DNA from: Ventricola sp017626895
GTDB taxonomy: Bacteria; Bacillota; Clostridia; Christensenellales; Aristaeellaceae
NCBI GenBank assembly: GCA_017626895.1
Contig: JAGAHV010000312.1
Location: forward strand, 1 to 13,932
Direction of reading: 5' to 3'
DNA: 13,932 nt
Shown here: positions 1 to 7,108 of the stretch, piece after piece
How positions within the stretch are numbered: position 1 is the first letter of the stretch
How the letters are laid out: every line of letters starts with the position of its first letter
The notes under the pieces: generated by a model
Databases searched by the model: none
What the model saw: only the letters and a program-made list of their open reading frames with translations
Told to the model about the DNA's origin: nothing
Translations under genes and position numbers: made by a program

Positions 1-130
1 ACTGATTTCATACACCAGAGGTATTCATATTGTCTTAATTTTGCATAAATCAAGCACAGCGAACAAGAATGATAGCGAATCTTTGTGCAATATTCTCTAC
101 ATTTGTGCTTGACAAACTGAGGAGGTTAAA

Positions 131-196
131 ATGGCCCCAAGGCCCTATAGGAGTCTTCATACATATCTTTTGACCCCAGTATCATCAAATGCGTGA
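131..196 (+). other. Possible 21-codon leader-like ORF with strong RBS
   Basis: An ATG at 131 follows AGGAGG (120-125) with 5-nt spacing, and the frame runs 21 codons to TGA at 194-196. The ribosome binding site is excellent, but no promoter is obvious and no protein family is recognisable. It is antisense to a probable nuclease-type remnant. It could be chance, a leader peptide, or the start of a gene destroyed by insertions. Inverted copies of TCAAGCACA/TGTGCTTGA lie just upstream (50-58 and 104-112). Confidence 0.15.
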
Positions 197-270
197 CAGA
201 AAATGATGTACTGGCCAATTATGTCATCCGTTTCAAGGGTAAACACTTTTGCTTCCAGATCTATGCCAAA
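157..270 (-). pseudogene. Possible remnant of a PD-(D/E)XK/Rpn-type transposase-associated protein
   Basis: On the minus strand an open stretch of 37 codons lies between two stops. It contains DDIIGQYIIFCHAFDD, which resembles a helical segment found in PD-(D/E)XK nuclease family transposase (Rpn-like) proteins of Lachnospiraceae. It has no start codon, no nuclease motifs and no RBS, so it can only be a fragment. The assignment is from memory of similar sequences and is weak. Its A+T-rich composition matches the neighbouring transposase fragment. Confidence 0.25.
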
Positions 271-284
271 TCATCCCGTTATTT

Positions 285-712
285 TTATTCGAGTTCGCCC
301 ATTCCCATTTGGCTTTTTATGTCAGACAACTCTCCCCGGAGGTCTTCAAGAATGACTCTTACTTGTTCGAGAGCATCAACAATTGACTGAGGACCTGAAG
401 ACGTATTCCCTGTACCAGCAACATCAGGATTCCTCTCATGTGTTTCCACAGGTGTATCTTTCTCAGTAAACAGGTTCTGCATGAATTCAGCAGATTCATC
501 AGCTTTGAGTGTTTCTCGCTCAGCTTCTGATAAGTATGGAGACCGCTTTTTGCCCCGTCCATCTGTGGGAACGATTTCTTTCGTCTCCACGTTGTCCACA
601 CGGCCAATGAGTTTCCGCTTGTTCACTTTCCTTTTTCTTTGGACCAAACCCGATGATTATCATAGGCGTACGTAATCCCGCTGCGACTATCTTTTTGATA
701 GACAATTTCCAA
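285..712 (-). pseudogene. IS1634-like transposase N-terminal fragment, frameshifted
   Basis: Reading from a TTG at 712 preceded by a purine-rich GGAGGAGGAGGGG ribosome binding site, the frame encodes EIVYQKDSRSGITYAYDNHR and reaches VWSKEK. After an A5 run (632-636) it hits a stop. The next frame continues with KRKLIGRVDNVETKEIVPTDGR. Together these match the usual N-terminus of IS1634/IS4-type DDE transposases (SGVTYVYE..YWDKEKK..RKLIGKID..TGEIVPT). One extra A in the run would join the frames into about 142 residues. The protein then ends at 285 in a Glu/Leu-rich probable coiled coil, far short of the ~550 residues of a full transposase, and no DDE core follows. The shift could be a decay mutation or a relic of slippage. 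A short intact accessory protein starting at the internal TTG (647) is the alternative. Confidence 0.5.
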
Positions 713-739
713 GATGAACCCCTCCTCCTCCTCAATACT

Positions 740-1047
740 TTAGAAGCAATCGTAGTTTGTCAGGAAACAGATTCTTTTCCAGTCAAGGATCTTTCTCTCA
801 GACTCCTTTTCCGGATGAATATTGAATTCATCGAAGATCATCACAACCTTGCTCTCCAGATCGTACAGCGGCCACTCGTGACTCTTGCCGTTCGGGAATA
901 GGTCCGCGCTGAGGAATGGATTGCTGGTCCTGGCGAACTGAACAGCGGCGCAATGAATCCGATCTGGTCGAACAGGCAGCTGATGCCCAAACAGCTTTCG
1001 ATCACATTCCCGGCCCCTTTCATGTCGTTCTTTGTCAGTGCGGAATC
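740..1047 (-). pseudogene. C-terminal remnant of type-B carboxylesterase
   Basis: About 100 codons on the minus strand resemble the C-terminal end of alpha/beta-hydrolase type-B carboxylesterases (para-nitrobenzyl esterase group). The family signature here is FARTSNP, then WPLYDLESKVVMIFDEF, corresponding to the usual 'FARTGxPN...WPxYdxexxxtMiFd'. The upstream part (DQIGFIAPLF) is in a different frame, and one nucleotide is missing near 938-939. A stop precedes residue 1 and the catalytic Ser, Glu and His regions are absent, so the gene is truncated and frameshifted. It ends 28 bp before the start of the IS1634-like fragment on the same strand, which suggests earlier rearrangement by mobile DNA. 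Confidence 0.55.
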
Positions 1048-1225
1048 TTAACCCCCTGAGAGGACTCAATGAACCAAATCGATTATACGAGAACCGAGGG
1101 TTTAAAAGCAACAAAAACTCGATGACTTATCGGCAAGACTGAATTCTCCGCCTTCCAGACACTTGAAAGGAAACAGGTCAGGAACTCGCGGAACAGAAAT
1201 CCAGAGAGAGGGGGTTACCAAACAG

Positions 1226-2560
1226 TTACACTTTTTTCATCGGGACAGAAACCGTGAACTGAATCGTTCCATCCCGGCAGGTTACACCGATCTTTCCGCC
1301 ATGCTTTTCCGCAATGGCCTTGGCAATGGCCAGTCCGAGTCCGTAATGATGTCCGTTGTCGGTTCTGGCCTCATCCACCCGGTAAAACCGGTCAAAGAGA
1401 TGCTGAAGCTTTTCCGGAGGAATCGCCTCCCCCTCATTTCTGACCTCCAGCACCGCCGCATTCCCCTGACGCCTCAGGGACAGACGGATTTCCCGGCCGG
1501 TGCTGTGCCGGATGGCGTTCTCCAGCAGGATGGAGACGATCTGAGTCAGCTGCGTTGGATTTCCCGTCAGGGAAATGCCTTCCTCGACGCTGTCCTCTAT
1601 CGTCCTGCCCTGATCAAACGCCAGTGCCTCAAATGCCAGAGCCTCCCCGGTCACAATGCGCGAAAAATCCACCTGCTCCACCGGCGCATCCGTATTCTCT
1701 GCCCGGGACAGATCCAGCAGCTGTCTGACCAGGCCGTCCATCCGCTCCGTTTCATACAGGATATTGGACAGCCATTCGTTGGGGCCGATTTCCCTTGAGA
1801 GCATCTCCGCATTGGTGCTGATGACGGCCGCCGGCGTTTTCAGTTCATGACTGGCATCTGAAATAAACTGCTTCTGCATCCGGTCATTTTCCTCCAGAGG
1901 ACGGATGATCTGTCTTGCAAGAACCAGTGAAAGCAGAAACATGAGGACGATAGCCCCGCTGCCGATGATCAGCACATTGCGCAGCAGCGTACTGAGACCG
2001 CTTTCCGACACCGTGTTGTCCATCATGGCTACCAGCGTATAGCCGGGTTTGTCGCTAACCATATAGGTCAGGTTTCCTTTTCTGCCGCTTCGTTTTCCGG
2101 AATCAAGGATCCCTTTGGCAATTTCCGTGAGCTTCTCCTCACTGAGAACGTCCGTGTGTCCGTTGTCAACCGCTAAAACCGCGCCATCTTCGGCAAAGGC
2201 AATCGAATAAAACGTCGCCAGCTGATAATACGGCCGCTGGTCCAGTGGCGGTTTTCCCGGTCCCGGACCGCCCGGCCTGTTCCACCCCTCCGGCCCTGGA
2301 TCCGGCGGCATTTCCATCCGCTCCCCCTGTTCCGGCGCGGGTTCCTCCGGAGCCTCCGTCCCGTCTTCCGGTCCGGGCATTGCCCCGTCCGTTTCTGACA
2401 GAAGAGAATGGAGTTCCACATACCGGGTCAGGATTTGCATATTCCGGTGACGGATTTCCTGGTAGCTGGCGAGCATGATAATGGACAGCGTCAGGACAAA
2501 CAGGAGCATCAGGGAGCCCATGATGGCCAGAATGATTTTTCTTCTGGATCGTCTAAACAT
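1226..2560 (-). CDS. Sensor histidine kinase, two-component system
   Basis: A 444-residue membrane kinase that autophosphorylates on His and passes the phosphate to the adjacent response regulator. TM1 is at about 9-32 and TM2 at about 193-215, bracketing an extracytoplasmic sensor of about 160 residues. The sensor begins with an unusual Pro/Gly/Glu-rich stretch (about 57-110). The cytoplasmic part shows the HisKA motif FISDASHELKTP (phospho-acceptor H238), the N-box LLENAIRHS (N348), and HLFDRFYRVD followed by YGLGLAIAK of the GHKL ATPase. No HAMP domain is evident beyond a short linker. The ATG overlaps the end of the regulator gene by 8 nt, so translation is likely coupled; AGGGAG lies 4 nt upstream. 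The ligand is unknown. General architecture resembles VanS/PhoR-like kinases of Clostridia. Confidence 0.93.
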   Translation of the reverse strand: MFRRSRRKIILAIMGSLMLLFVLTLSIIMLASYQEIRHRNMQILTRYVELHSLLSETDGAMPGPEDGTEAPEEPAPEQGERMEMPPDPGPEGWNRPGGPGPGKPPLDQRPYYQLATFYSIAFAEDGAVLAVDNGHTDVLSEEKLTEIAKGILDSGKRSGRKGNLTYMVSDKPGYTLVAMMDNTVSESGLSTLLRNVLIIGSGAIVLMFLLSLVLARQIIRPLEENDRMQKQFISDASHELKTPAAVISTNAEMLSREIGPNEWLSNILYETERMDGLVRQLLDLSRAENTDAPVEQVDFSRIVTGEALAFEALAFDQGRTIEDSVEEGISLTGNPTQLTQIVSILLENAIRHSTGREIRLSLRRQGNAAVLEVRNEGEAIPPEKLQHLFDRFYRVDEARTDNGHHYGLGLAIAKAIAEKHGGKIGVTCRDGTIQFTVSVPMKKV

Positions 2561-3242
2561 CTTTCTCCCTCAATTCATATCCCAGGCCGCGAACAGCCTT
2601 TATTTCAACGCCGGAACCGACAAAAACCAGTTTCTTGCGTGTAAAGGACATATACACCTCGACATTGTTGTACTCGGCCTCATTCTCAAAGCCCCAGATC
2701 TTGACCGCCAGCTGTTCCCTGGTCATGATCTTCCCGTGGTTGTTAAACATGTACTCAAGGATATGCAGTTCCTTTTCACTGAGCCGGACACTTTGTCCCG
2801 TCTTTGTGCAGGTCAGCGTGGCCTTTGAGGTTTCGAGGATCAGATCGCCGAAGTGCAGGCCTTCATCCTGAAAGCCTGTATTCCTGCGGACCAGTGCCCG
2901 CAGCCGGGCCAGCAGTTCCCTTGTCTGAAAGGGCTTGGCCATATAATCATCCGCCCCGCTGTCCAGGCCGGTTACCTTATCATCCAGCTGACTCTTTGCC
3001 GTCAGCATCAGGATCGGAGTTTTGACCCCTCTGCCCCTGGCCCGCCTGGCCACCTCAAACCCATCCATTTCCGGCATCATTACATCCAGAACCGCCACGT
3101 CGTATACACCGCTCTCCAGCGCCTCAAGCGCTGAAGCGCCGTCTTCCACATGATCCACATCATACTTTTCCTGCTTCAGCAGCGCCACAACCGCTGCCGC
3201 CATTCTCTTTTCATCCTCTGCCAGTAAAATTCTCATTTCCAT
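2553..3242 (-). CDS. OmpR/PhoB-family response regulator
   Basis: A 229-residue DNA-binding response regulator, first gene of the operon with the histidine kinase. The receiver domain (about 3-118) has acidic pocket E9/D10, phospho-acceptor D53 in VLDVMMPEMDG, T81 and K103 (ADDYMAKPF). A winged-helix domain (about 128-227) ends with the typical VRGLGYEL. Two ATGs are possible: 3242, with GGAG 6 nt upstream, and 3236, with AAGGGG 6 nt upstream. The sequence does not decide between them and the products differ by two residues. An extended -10 promoter lies upstream at about 3273. It probably regulates its own operon or envelope/transport genes, but no target is visible nearby. Confidence 0.94.
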   Translation of the reverse strand: MEMRILLAEDEKRMAAAVVALLKQEKYDVDHVEDGASALEALESGVYDVAVLDVMMPEMDGFEVARRARGRGVKTPILMLTAKSQLDDKVTGLDSGADDYMAKPFQTRELLARLRALVRRNTGFQDEGLHFGDLILETSKATLTCTKTGQSVRLSEKELHILEYMFNNHGKIMTREQLAVKIWGFENEAEYNNVEVYMSFTRKKLVFVGSGVEIKAVRGLGYELREKDV

Positions 3243-3272
3243 CCCCTTCTCCGATTATTCCCGGTGCTCGTC

Positions 3273-3281
3273 ATTATACCA
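3273..3281 (-). promoter_or_regulatory. Extended -10 promoter of the two-component operon
   Basis: On the minus strand TGGTATAAT is a consensus extended -10 element about 30 bp upstream of the response regulator start. No good -35 hexamer sits at 17 bp; the nearest TTGACT is 23 bp upstream, which suits an extended -10 promoter that tolerates a poor -35 or needs an activator such as the regulator itself. Confidence 0.6.
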
Positions 3282-3722
3282 AAGAGCGACCCGCTTGAGG
3301 AAGTCAATCTGCATGGTATTCCGAATATCCCCAGCCCTCTGCCCGGAACAGACATAAAGGATCCTTTCTCACCTCACGGAGCGAAAAGAAAGGCTATATG
3401 CAGAAAAAATGGAGGACATTCTGCAGATCATCTGTGGCCGGTGCAGTGCCCAGAGCCATCCGCGGGCGGAACAGCTCAGATGGTGGAATCGGGCACGCTT
3501 TCCCCGCGTTTCGGCGTTCAGCGAGACATGCCGCCTGTGTGCAGCAGACGAGGTTCTGCGGAAGATCATAATGCATGCGAGGGCATGGCAGATGGAACCG
3601 TCCCCCTCTCCTGTCATCTTCTTTATGAGCCGCGGCCCGGGGAGAGCCGCAGCATTCCTGATGCCCGGTTTTTCCAAACTGCCTCTGTGCGGCAGGACGG
3701 CTTCGCACCGGATAAACAAAAT
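3282..3722. other. Intergenic stretch without a convincing gene
   Basis: About 440 bp between the two-component operon and the partner-switching operon. Several overlapping frames are open on both strands, including 3409-3741 (+, 110 codons), but none has a good ribosome binding site or a recognisable family. The plus frame contains two CxxC-like pairs (CGRC, CRLC), yet it runs into the terminator stem and is rich in Arg and Ser like a shadow frame. It may be a decayed gene. Confidence 0.3.
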
Positions 3723-3755
3723 CACCCTTTCTCCTCAATGATGGGAGAAAGGGTG
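3723..3755 (-). terminator. Rho-independent terminator of the phosphatase/STAS/kinase operon
   Basis: Perfect 12-bp inverted repeat (arms 3723-3734 and 3744-3755, 9-nt loop). Read on the minus strand it is followed by ATTTTGTTTAT, a U-rich tail. It begins 17 bp beyond the stop of the anti-sigma-type kinase. The plus-strand side has no T-tract, so it acts mainly for the minus-strand operon. Confidence 0.85.
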
Positions 3756-3771
3756 TGATGGTTTATGCCGT

Positions 3772-4185
3772 TCAGATCTTTCTTTTCAGTAACAGCTGGT
3801 TGCAGCCGTCCCGGTATTCGTATTCCACTTCGTCCACCATGGTTTTCACCATGTAGATGCCCAGACCGCCGATTTCGCGTTCCTCGCCGGAAAGCATGAT
3901 ATCAGGATCTTCCTTTTCCAGCGGGTTGAATGGCACGCCTCCGTCGATGAGCCTAAACGTCGCAGTACCATTCTCCACGCAGCCACGAATCTCAGCCCAG
4001 CCCTCTTCCCCGGAAGGATAGGCATAGAGGGTCACGTTCACATACAGTTCTTCGATAGCCATGCGCAGCTGAGTACGTGCCTGAGGCGTACAGCCGTGTG
4101 CATCCAGAAGATAACTGACAAAGGACAGAATCAGATCCATCCCCTCCAGCCGGGCAGGTATTCTCAAAAAGCTTTCCTCACCCAT
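3772..4185 (-). CDS. RsbW/SpoIIAB-like anti-sigma factor kinase (GHKL ATPase)
   Basis: A 137-residue soluble ATP-binding protein of the HATPase_c_2 type. The N-box is intact (AIEELYVN, E46 and N50), followed by the Mg/adenine motif LIDGGVPFNP (D81, G83) and the ATP-lid motif IGGLGIYMVK (G107-L-G109). Proteins like this phosphorylate STAS-domain antagonists on Ser and, in classical systems, bind a sigma factor. No sigma gene is in the window, so its second partner may be encoded elsewhere or be a non-sigma target. It is the last gene of the minus operon and is separated from the second STAS gene by about 208 bp holding a diverged tandem repeat, unlike the tight spacing of the other genes. Confidence 0.85.
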   Translation of the reverse strand: MGEESFLRIPARLEGMDLILSFVSYLLDAHGCTPQARTQLRMAIEELYVNVTLYAYPSGEEGWAEIRGCVENGTATFRLIDGGVPFNPLEKEDPDIMLSGEEREIGGLGIYMVKTMVDEVEYEYRDGCNQLLLKRKI

Positions 4186-4194
4186 GTGTCATTG

Positions 4195-4370
4195 CTCCTT
4201 TGCGGGCCTCCATGCTGGTCTTTTGCTGGACCAGCCTTGCCTGAGGCCTAAATTGTCCTCCTTGCCGCTGCGCGACAGGGCCATTCCTTGCGCGCCTCAC
4301 TGTTGGTCATTTGCCCGAGTGACTCTGTCATGGCCCGGATTTTGATAATCTGTCGCTGCGAGACATGCCA
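4195..4370. repeat. Two diverged tandem copies of an 88-bp unit
   Basis: The gap between the kinase and the second STAS gene contains two copies of a unit offset by exactly 88 bp (4195-4282 and 4283-4370). About 53 of 88 positions match by eye, with strong blocks such as GCCTC, TGGTC.TTTGC and CGCTGCG.GACA keeping the same register throughout. Copy 1 also holds an inverted repeat (GCTGGTC 4214-4220 / GACCAGC 4229-4235) enclosed by GCCTC/GAGGC. It has no coding potential that I can support; it may be an intergenic RNA structure in the operon transcript. Confidence 0.5.
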
Positions 4371-4393
4371 TTTCTTTCACGGAGAATCAGTGC

Positions 4394-4693
4394 TCAAAAG
4401 ATGCCAAATACAGCATCCAGGCCTGTGTTTTTCAGTACGCCCCTGAAATTCACACCCACATTGACCAGTTCCATGCTGCCCTTTGCCTGACTCATCTGCT
4501 TGAACGTGGCCAGCAGAACACGCAGGCCTGCGGAGGAGACGTAGTCACACTCGGCAAAGTCAAGGATCAGTTTCTTTACACCGTCCAGTTCCTTGGCAAG
4601 AAGGGCGGTCAGCTCCGGTGCAGTCATCGTGTTCATCTCACCGGAAAGCTGGACAGTCAGTTCATTTCCGTTCTTTTTCGAGGTCAGTTTCAT
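4394..4693 (-). CDS. STAS-domain anti-sigma factor antagonist (second copy)
   Basis: A 99-residue SpoIIAA/RsbV-like protein. The single STAS domain has the usual N-terminal strand and GEMNTMTAPEL, then CDYVSSAGLRVLL with the conserved phospho-acceptor Ser (S53/S54). When dephosphorylated such proteins bind the GHKL kinase and release its partner. It starts 28 bp after the first STAS gene with a strong AGGAGG upstream. The two STAS proteins are clearly paralogues but differ in most positions outside the SS.GLRVLL core, so they probably have different partners or thresholds. Confidence 0.88.
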   Translation of the reverse strand: MKLTSKKNGNELTVQLSGEMNTMTAPELTALLAKELDGVKKLILDFAECDYVSSAGLRVLLATFKQMSQAKGSMELVNVGVNFRGVLKNTGLDAVFGIF

Positions 4694-4721
4694 GAAAATT
4701 TCCTCCTAATCAAATTATCAA

Positions 4722-5030
4722 TTATTTTTTCTGTTCGATCTTCATGATATCCGCGAAGCCCATTGCTGCAAAGACATCCATCACCATTTCATTGACGTTG
4801 ATCACCTTCATGGAGCCCTGCCTGTTCATCTTCTTCTGCGCAAAGAGCAGCACGCGCAGGCCGACAGAGGAGATGTAGTTAAGTTTCTCCAGATCAAAGA
4901 CCAGTTCTGTCACGCCATCCAGATCGTTGTTGACAACCTTATCCAGATCTGGTGCGGTGGAAATATCCAGCCGGCCTTCCAGGGCAATGACCAGCTGATT
5001 ATTGTTCCGATTTTGGATGATATTCATCAT
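4722..5030 (-). CDS. STAS-domain anti-sigma factor antagonist (first copy)
   Basis: A 102-residue SpoIIAA/RsbV-like protein. Landmarks are EGRLDISTAPDLD and LNYISSVGLRVLL, with the predicted phosphorylated Ser at S54/S55. The ATG overlaps the stop of the upstream phosphatase gene (5027-5030), so translation is coupled and this is the most likely direct substrate of that phosphatase. It is followed closely by a second STAS gene and then by the kinase that should phosphorylate both. Confidence 0.9.
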   Translation of the reverse strand: MMNIIQNRNNNQLVIALEGRLDISTAPDLDKVVNNDLDGVTELVFDLEKLNYISSVGLRVLLFAQKKMNRQGSMKVINVNEMVMDVFAAMGFADIMKIEQKK

Positions 5031-6499
5031 TGTGCATCACTCCCTTGCCCCTGAATTGTCAGAACAACCATGGTGATGTCGTCGAACTGGGGAACCCCCG
5101 CGGCAAATTCGCCGACATCCTCAAAAATGCGCTCCAGCACCTGCTCTCCCGGAAGATCCCGGGTTTTCTCTACCATGACCATCAGGCGATCGTCCCCGTA
5201 CAGCTTGTCGTCGCGGTCGTGAGCCTCAACCACGCCGTCGGTGTACAGCAGCAGCCGGTCGCCGGGTTCGAGCTGAATTTCCGCCTTTTTGTACCGGGTT
5301 AAATCCATGCCGCCCAGGAACAGCCCGTGAACGTCCTTAATCATCTCACAGGGCTCCTCTGCACGCATATAGACCGGATAATTGTGCCCGGCGTTTGTGA
5401 ATTGAAGCATCATTGTCCGGGTATCCAGAATGCCGATCCAGGCGGTGGCAAACATGCCCGACTCGTTGTTTTCACACAGGCGAAGGTTGACGGCGTTGAA
5501 AATTTCCGAGGTGCTTTCCTTCAACGTCGCGTAGTCCTTGATCATGGTCTTGGCGGTCATCATAAACAGTGCCGCCGGCGTGCCTTTGCCGGATACATCG
5601 GCGATGAGGAAGCAGATGCGGTAGTCATCGATGGCGAAGTAGTCATAGAAATCGCCGCCTACTTCCTTGGCGGTATTCATACTGGCGCGCAGACTCACCT
5701 CGGGATGTTCGGGAAACTCCGGCGCGACGGTCGGCAGAGCGTCGGCCTGAATCTTGGAGGCGATGCGCAGATCCGATTCCACCGCCTCCATCTTCGCCCG
5801 GGTGTTCAGTGCTTTATGGGTGCTGACGTTGGTGATCAGGAACACCAGGGCCAGGGAAATGGGCAGCGACGTATTCTCGTACGCATCCATCCCCTCACCC
5901 AGAAGCAGCAGCTCCAGCATGTAAAGGGCAGGAGCCATGATGCCGAATACAAACAGGCTCGAGGGGATCTCTCCGCCGGCGGGCCGCTTGTTCTTGCCCA
6001 CGGTGAGATAGTAAATGGCAATGAACAGAGGGGTAAACATGTACAGATAAACGACGCCCTGGAAGAAGGTGTCAAAGAACACCTCCGTATGCACCAAGCC
6101 GCCCTGATCCACCCAGAACAGCAGGCGTGTCCAGTGCGTGGTCAGGCAGAGCACCGCAATAATCGCTACGGGCAGCACGTATCCGATAAAGGTCCATTTT
6201 TTTGAAGGCTGCAAGCCCAGCCGTTCCAGCATATACTGGTTCAGAAGGGCGGCGAAGAGAACGAATGACAGACAATAGATACTGACGCACAGATAGCAGA
6301 GCACGGTCAGTGCCGGATGTTTTTCAATGACATCCCACACGATTTCAAAAACGCACGTGGCTATCCCCGAGATCAGCATCATGGAAATGCGATCCTTGAT
6401 CTTCTGCTTGTAAAGGAAAATGTTGTTGACGAACAAAATCGTCATCAGAATCGCAGCGACAAACAGAATCTCCAGAAACAGGCGATCCGCTGCATTCAT
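5027..6499 (-). CDS. Membrane SpoIIE/RsbU-type PP2C serine phosphatase
   Basis: A 490-residue phosphatase. About seven hydrophobic segments (roughly 8-30, 38-57, 63-90, 103-121, 146-167, 181-201, 211-227) form an N-terminal membrane sensor of 7TM type. A helical linker (about 230-256) leads to a SpoIIE/PP2C domain (about 265-482). Metal-binding motifs are visible: GGDFYDYF (D283), IADVSGKGTPAALFM (D301), YTDGVVEA (D421) and FDDITMVVL (D473/D474). It should dephosphorylate the STAS antagonists encoded directly downstream in response to a membrane signal. The ATG has AAAGGAG 9 nt upstream and a SigA-type promoter at 6623-6650. Domain order resembles 7TM-PP2C proteins rather than cytosolic RsbU. 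Confidence 0.92.
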   Translation of the reverse strand: MNAADRLFLEILFVAAILMTILFVNNIFLYKQKIKDRISMMLISGIATCVFEIVWDVIEKHPALTVLCYLCVSIYCLSFVLFAALLNQYMLERLGLQPSKKWTFIGYVLPVAIIAVLCLTTHWTRLLFWVDQGGLVHTEVFFDTFFQGVVYLYMFTPLFIAIYYLTVGKNKRPAGGEIPSSLFVFGIMAPALYMLELLLLGEGMDAYENTSLPISLALVFLITNVSTHKALNTRAKMEAVESDLRIASKIQADALPTVAPEFPEHPEVSLRASMNTAKEVGGDFYDYFAIDDYRICFLIADVSGKGTPAALFMMTAKTMIKDYATLKESTSEIFNAVNLRLCENNESGMFATAWIGILDTRTMMLQFTNAGHNYPVYMRAEEPCEMIKDVHGLFLGGMDLTRYKKAEIQLEPGDRLLLYTDGVVEAHDRDDKLYGDDRLMVMVEKTRDLPGEQVLERIFEDVGEFAAGVPQFDDITMVVLTIQGQGSDAQ

Positions 6500-6533
6500 G
6501 ACATAAAACTCCTTTCCGCTGGAAACAGTTTTG

Positions 6534-6551
6534 GCGAGGAAGACACCTCGC
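6534..6551 (-). other. Small hairpin in the 5' leader of the phosphatase operon
   Basis: GCGAGG (6534-6539) and CCTCGC (6546-6551) form a 6-bp stem with a 6-nt loop in the transcript leader, about 35 nt before the start codon. No T-tract follows, so it is not a terminator. Confidence 0.3.
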
Positions 6552-6622
6552 TATTCGCCCATGGGAAGCAGACGGCGGTTTTGGCATAAATCTGCGAAAG
6601 AAAACTGCCAATCCGGAACAGA

Positions 6623-6650
6623 ATTCTACCAAATCAGACTGGAATGTCAA
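6623..6650 (-). promoter_or_regulatory. SigA-type promoter of the phosphatase/STAS/kinase operon
   Basis: On the minus strand TTGACA (6645-6650) and TAGAAT (6623-6628) are separated by 16 bp. This gives a leader of about 115 nt before the phosphatase ATG at 6499. It is the only convincing promoter in the operon. No alternative-sigma signature is seen, so the operon is probably transcribed by housekeeping RNA polymerase. Confidence 0.75.
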
Positions 6651-6705
6651 TAGGGAATTCGGCTGTTGCGGATAAAGCGCGTTTTGACAGGTACCTGTTC
6701 AACTG

Positions 6706-6922
6706 TCAGTGTGTCTCGCGGACAATAAAAAAGCGGCCCACCATGCCGCTTTCCCGCCGGGCAGATGTGATCATCCACCATCAGGCGTTGCACCAGCAGA
6801 CTCCAAAGCATGTCGTCAAACCCGGTTATCGTTCCCGGCAATTTCCGGGTTTTCTCAATAAACCGCCCGATCTTTTCTGCCTTGTCATCAGGGGGCTGAT
6901 CTTTTCCGCAGTCTTTTTCCGT
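6706..6922 (-). pseudogene. Serine recombinase C-terminal remnant
   Basis: A 71-codon minus-strand frame with no start contains KAEKIGRFIEK, then ITGFDDMLWSLLVQRLMV. This resembles the extreme C-terminal region of large clostridial serine recombinases (typically 'F..TL......ITEFDE.LW...VD.VTV'). The catalytic and zinc domains are absent and the similarity ends soon after. Its 3' end runs through a strong terminator hairpin, as if translation continued into the old gene's downstream region. It lies between the divergent phosphatase and MATE promoters and is probably the scar of a lost integrative element. Confidence 0.4.
6727..6752 (-). terminator. Rho-independent terminator, minus strand
   Basis: Arms AAAGCGGC (6730-6737) and GCCGCTTT (6745-6752) form an 8-bp stem with a 7-nt loop. 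On the minus strand the stem is followed by a run of T residues and ATT. It would end transcription from the recombinase remnant side before it enters the phosphatase promoter region. Confidence 0.8.
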
Positions 6923-7040
6923 TTACTCTGTCCCGGTGTACTGCTTCATTGCCGCTTTGTCCCTGGATCGAGTGAAAATCCGTGAACAGTAACAGTAACA
7001 CTTTTACACCTTGACACTTTGACAATCCTGTGCACTCCCC

Positions 7041-7069
7041 TTGACGTTAGTTTGAATTACTGGTATATT
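7041..7069 (+). promoter_or_regulatory. SigA-type promoter of the MATE/FGGY/ligase operon
   Basis: TTGACG (7041-7046), 17-bp spacer, TATATT (7064-7069). It is about 120 bp upstream of the reconstructed MATE ATG (7189). Two further TTGAC motifs occur just upstream (7012-7045), which could be alternative -35 boxes or operator half-sites. Insertion of the mobile element now separates this promoter from most of the operon. Confidence 0.65.
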
Positions 7070-7108
7070 GCACGGTGCAGGCTTTTCAACACACCCTGTA
7101 TTCGCCTC

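Noticed and set aside
1163..1798. Plus-strand open frame opposite the histidine kinase
   Set aside because: Antisense to conserved ATPase motifs of the kinase and without its own signals.
3409..3741. 110-codon plus-strand frame as a zinc-binding protein because of CGRC and CRLC
   Set aside because: No RBS, spacing of Cys pairs is not typical, and the stop lies inside the terminator stem of the opposite operon.
5327..6205. Plus-strand open frame of 292 codons opposite the phosphatase
   Set aside because: Shadow of the G+C-rich phosphatase gene; no RBS and no recognisable domain.
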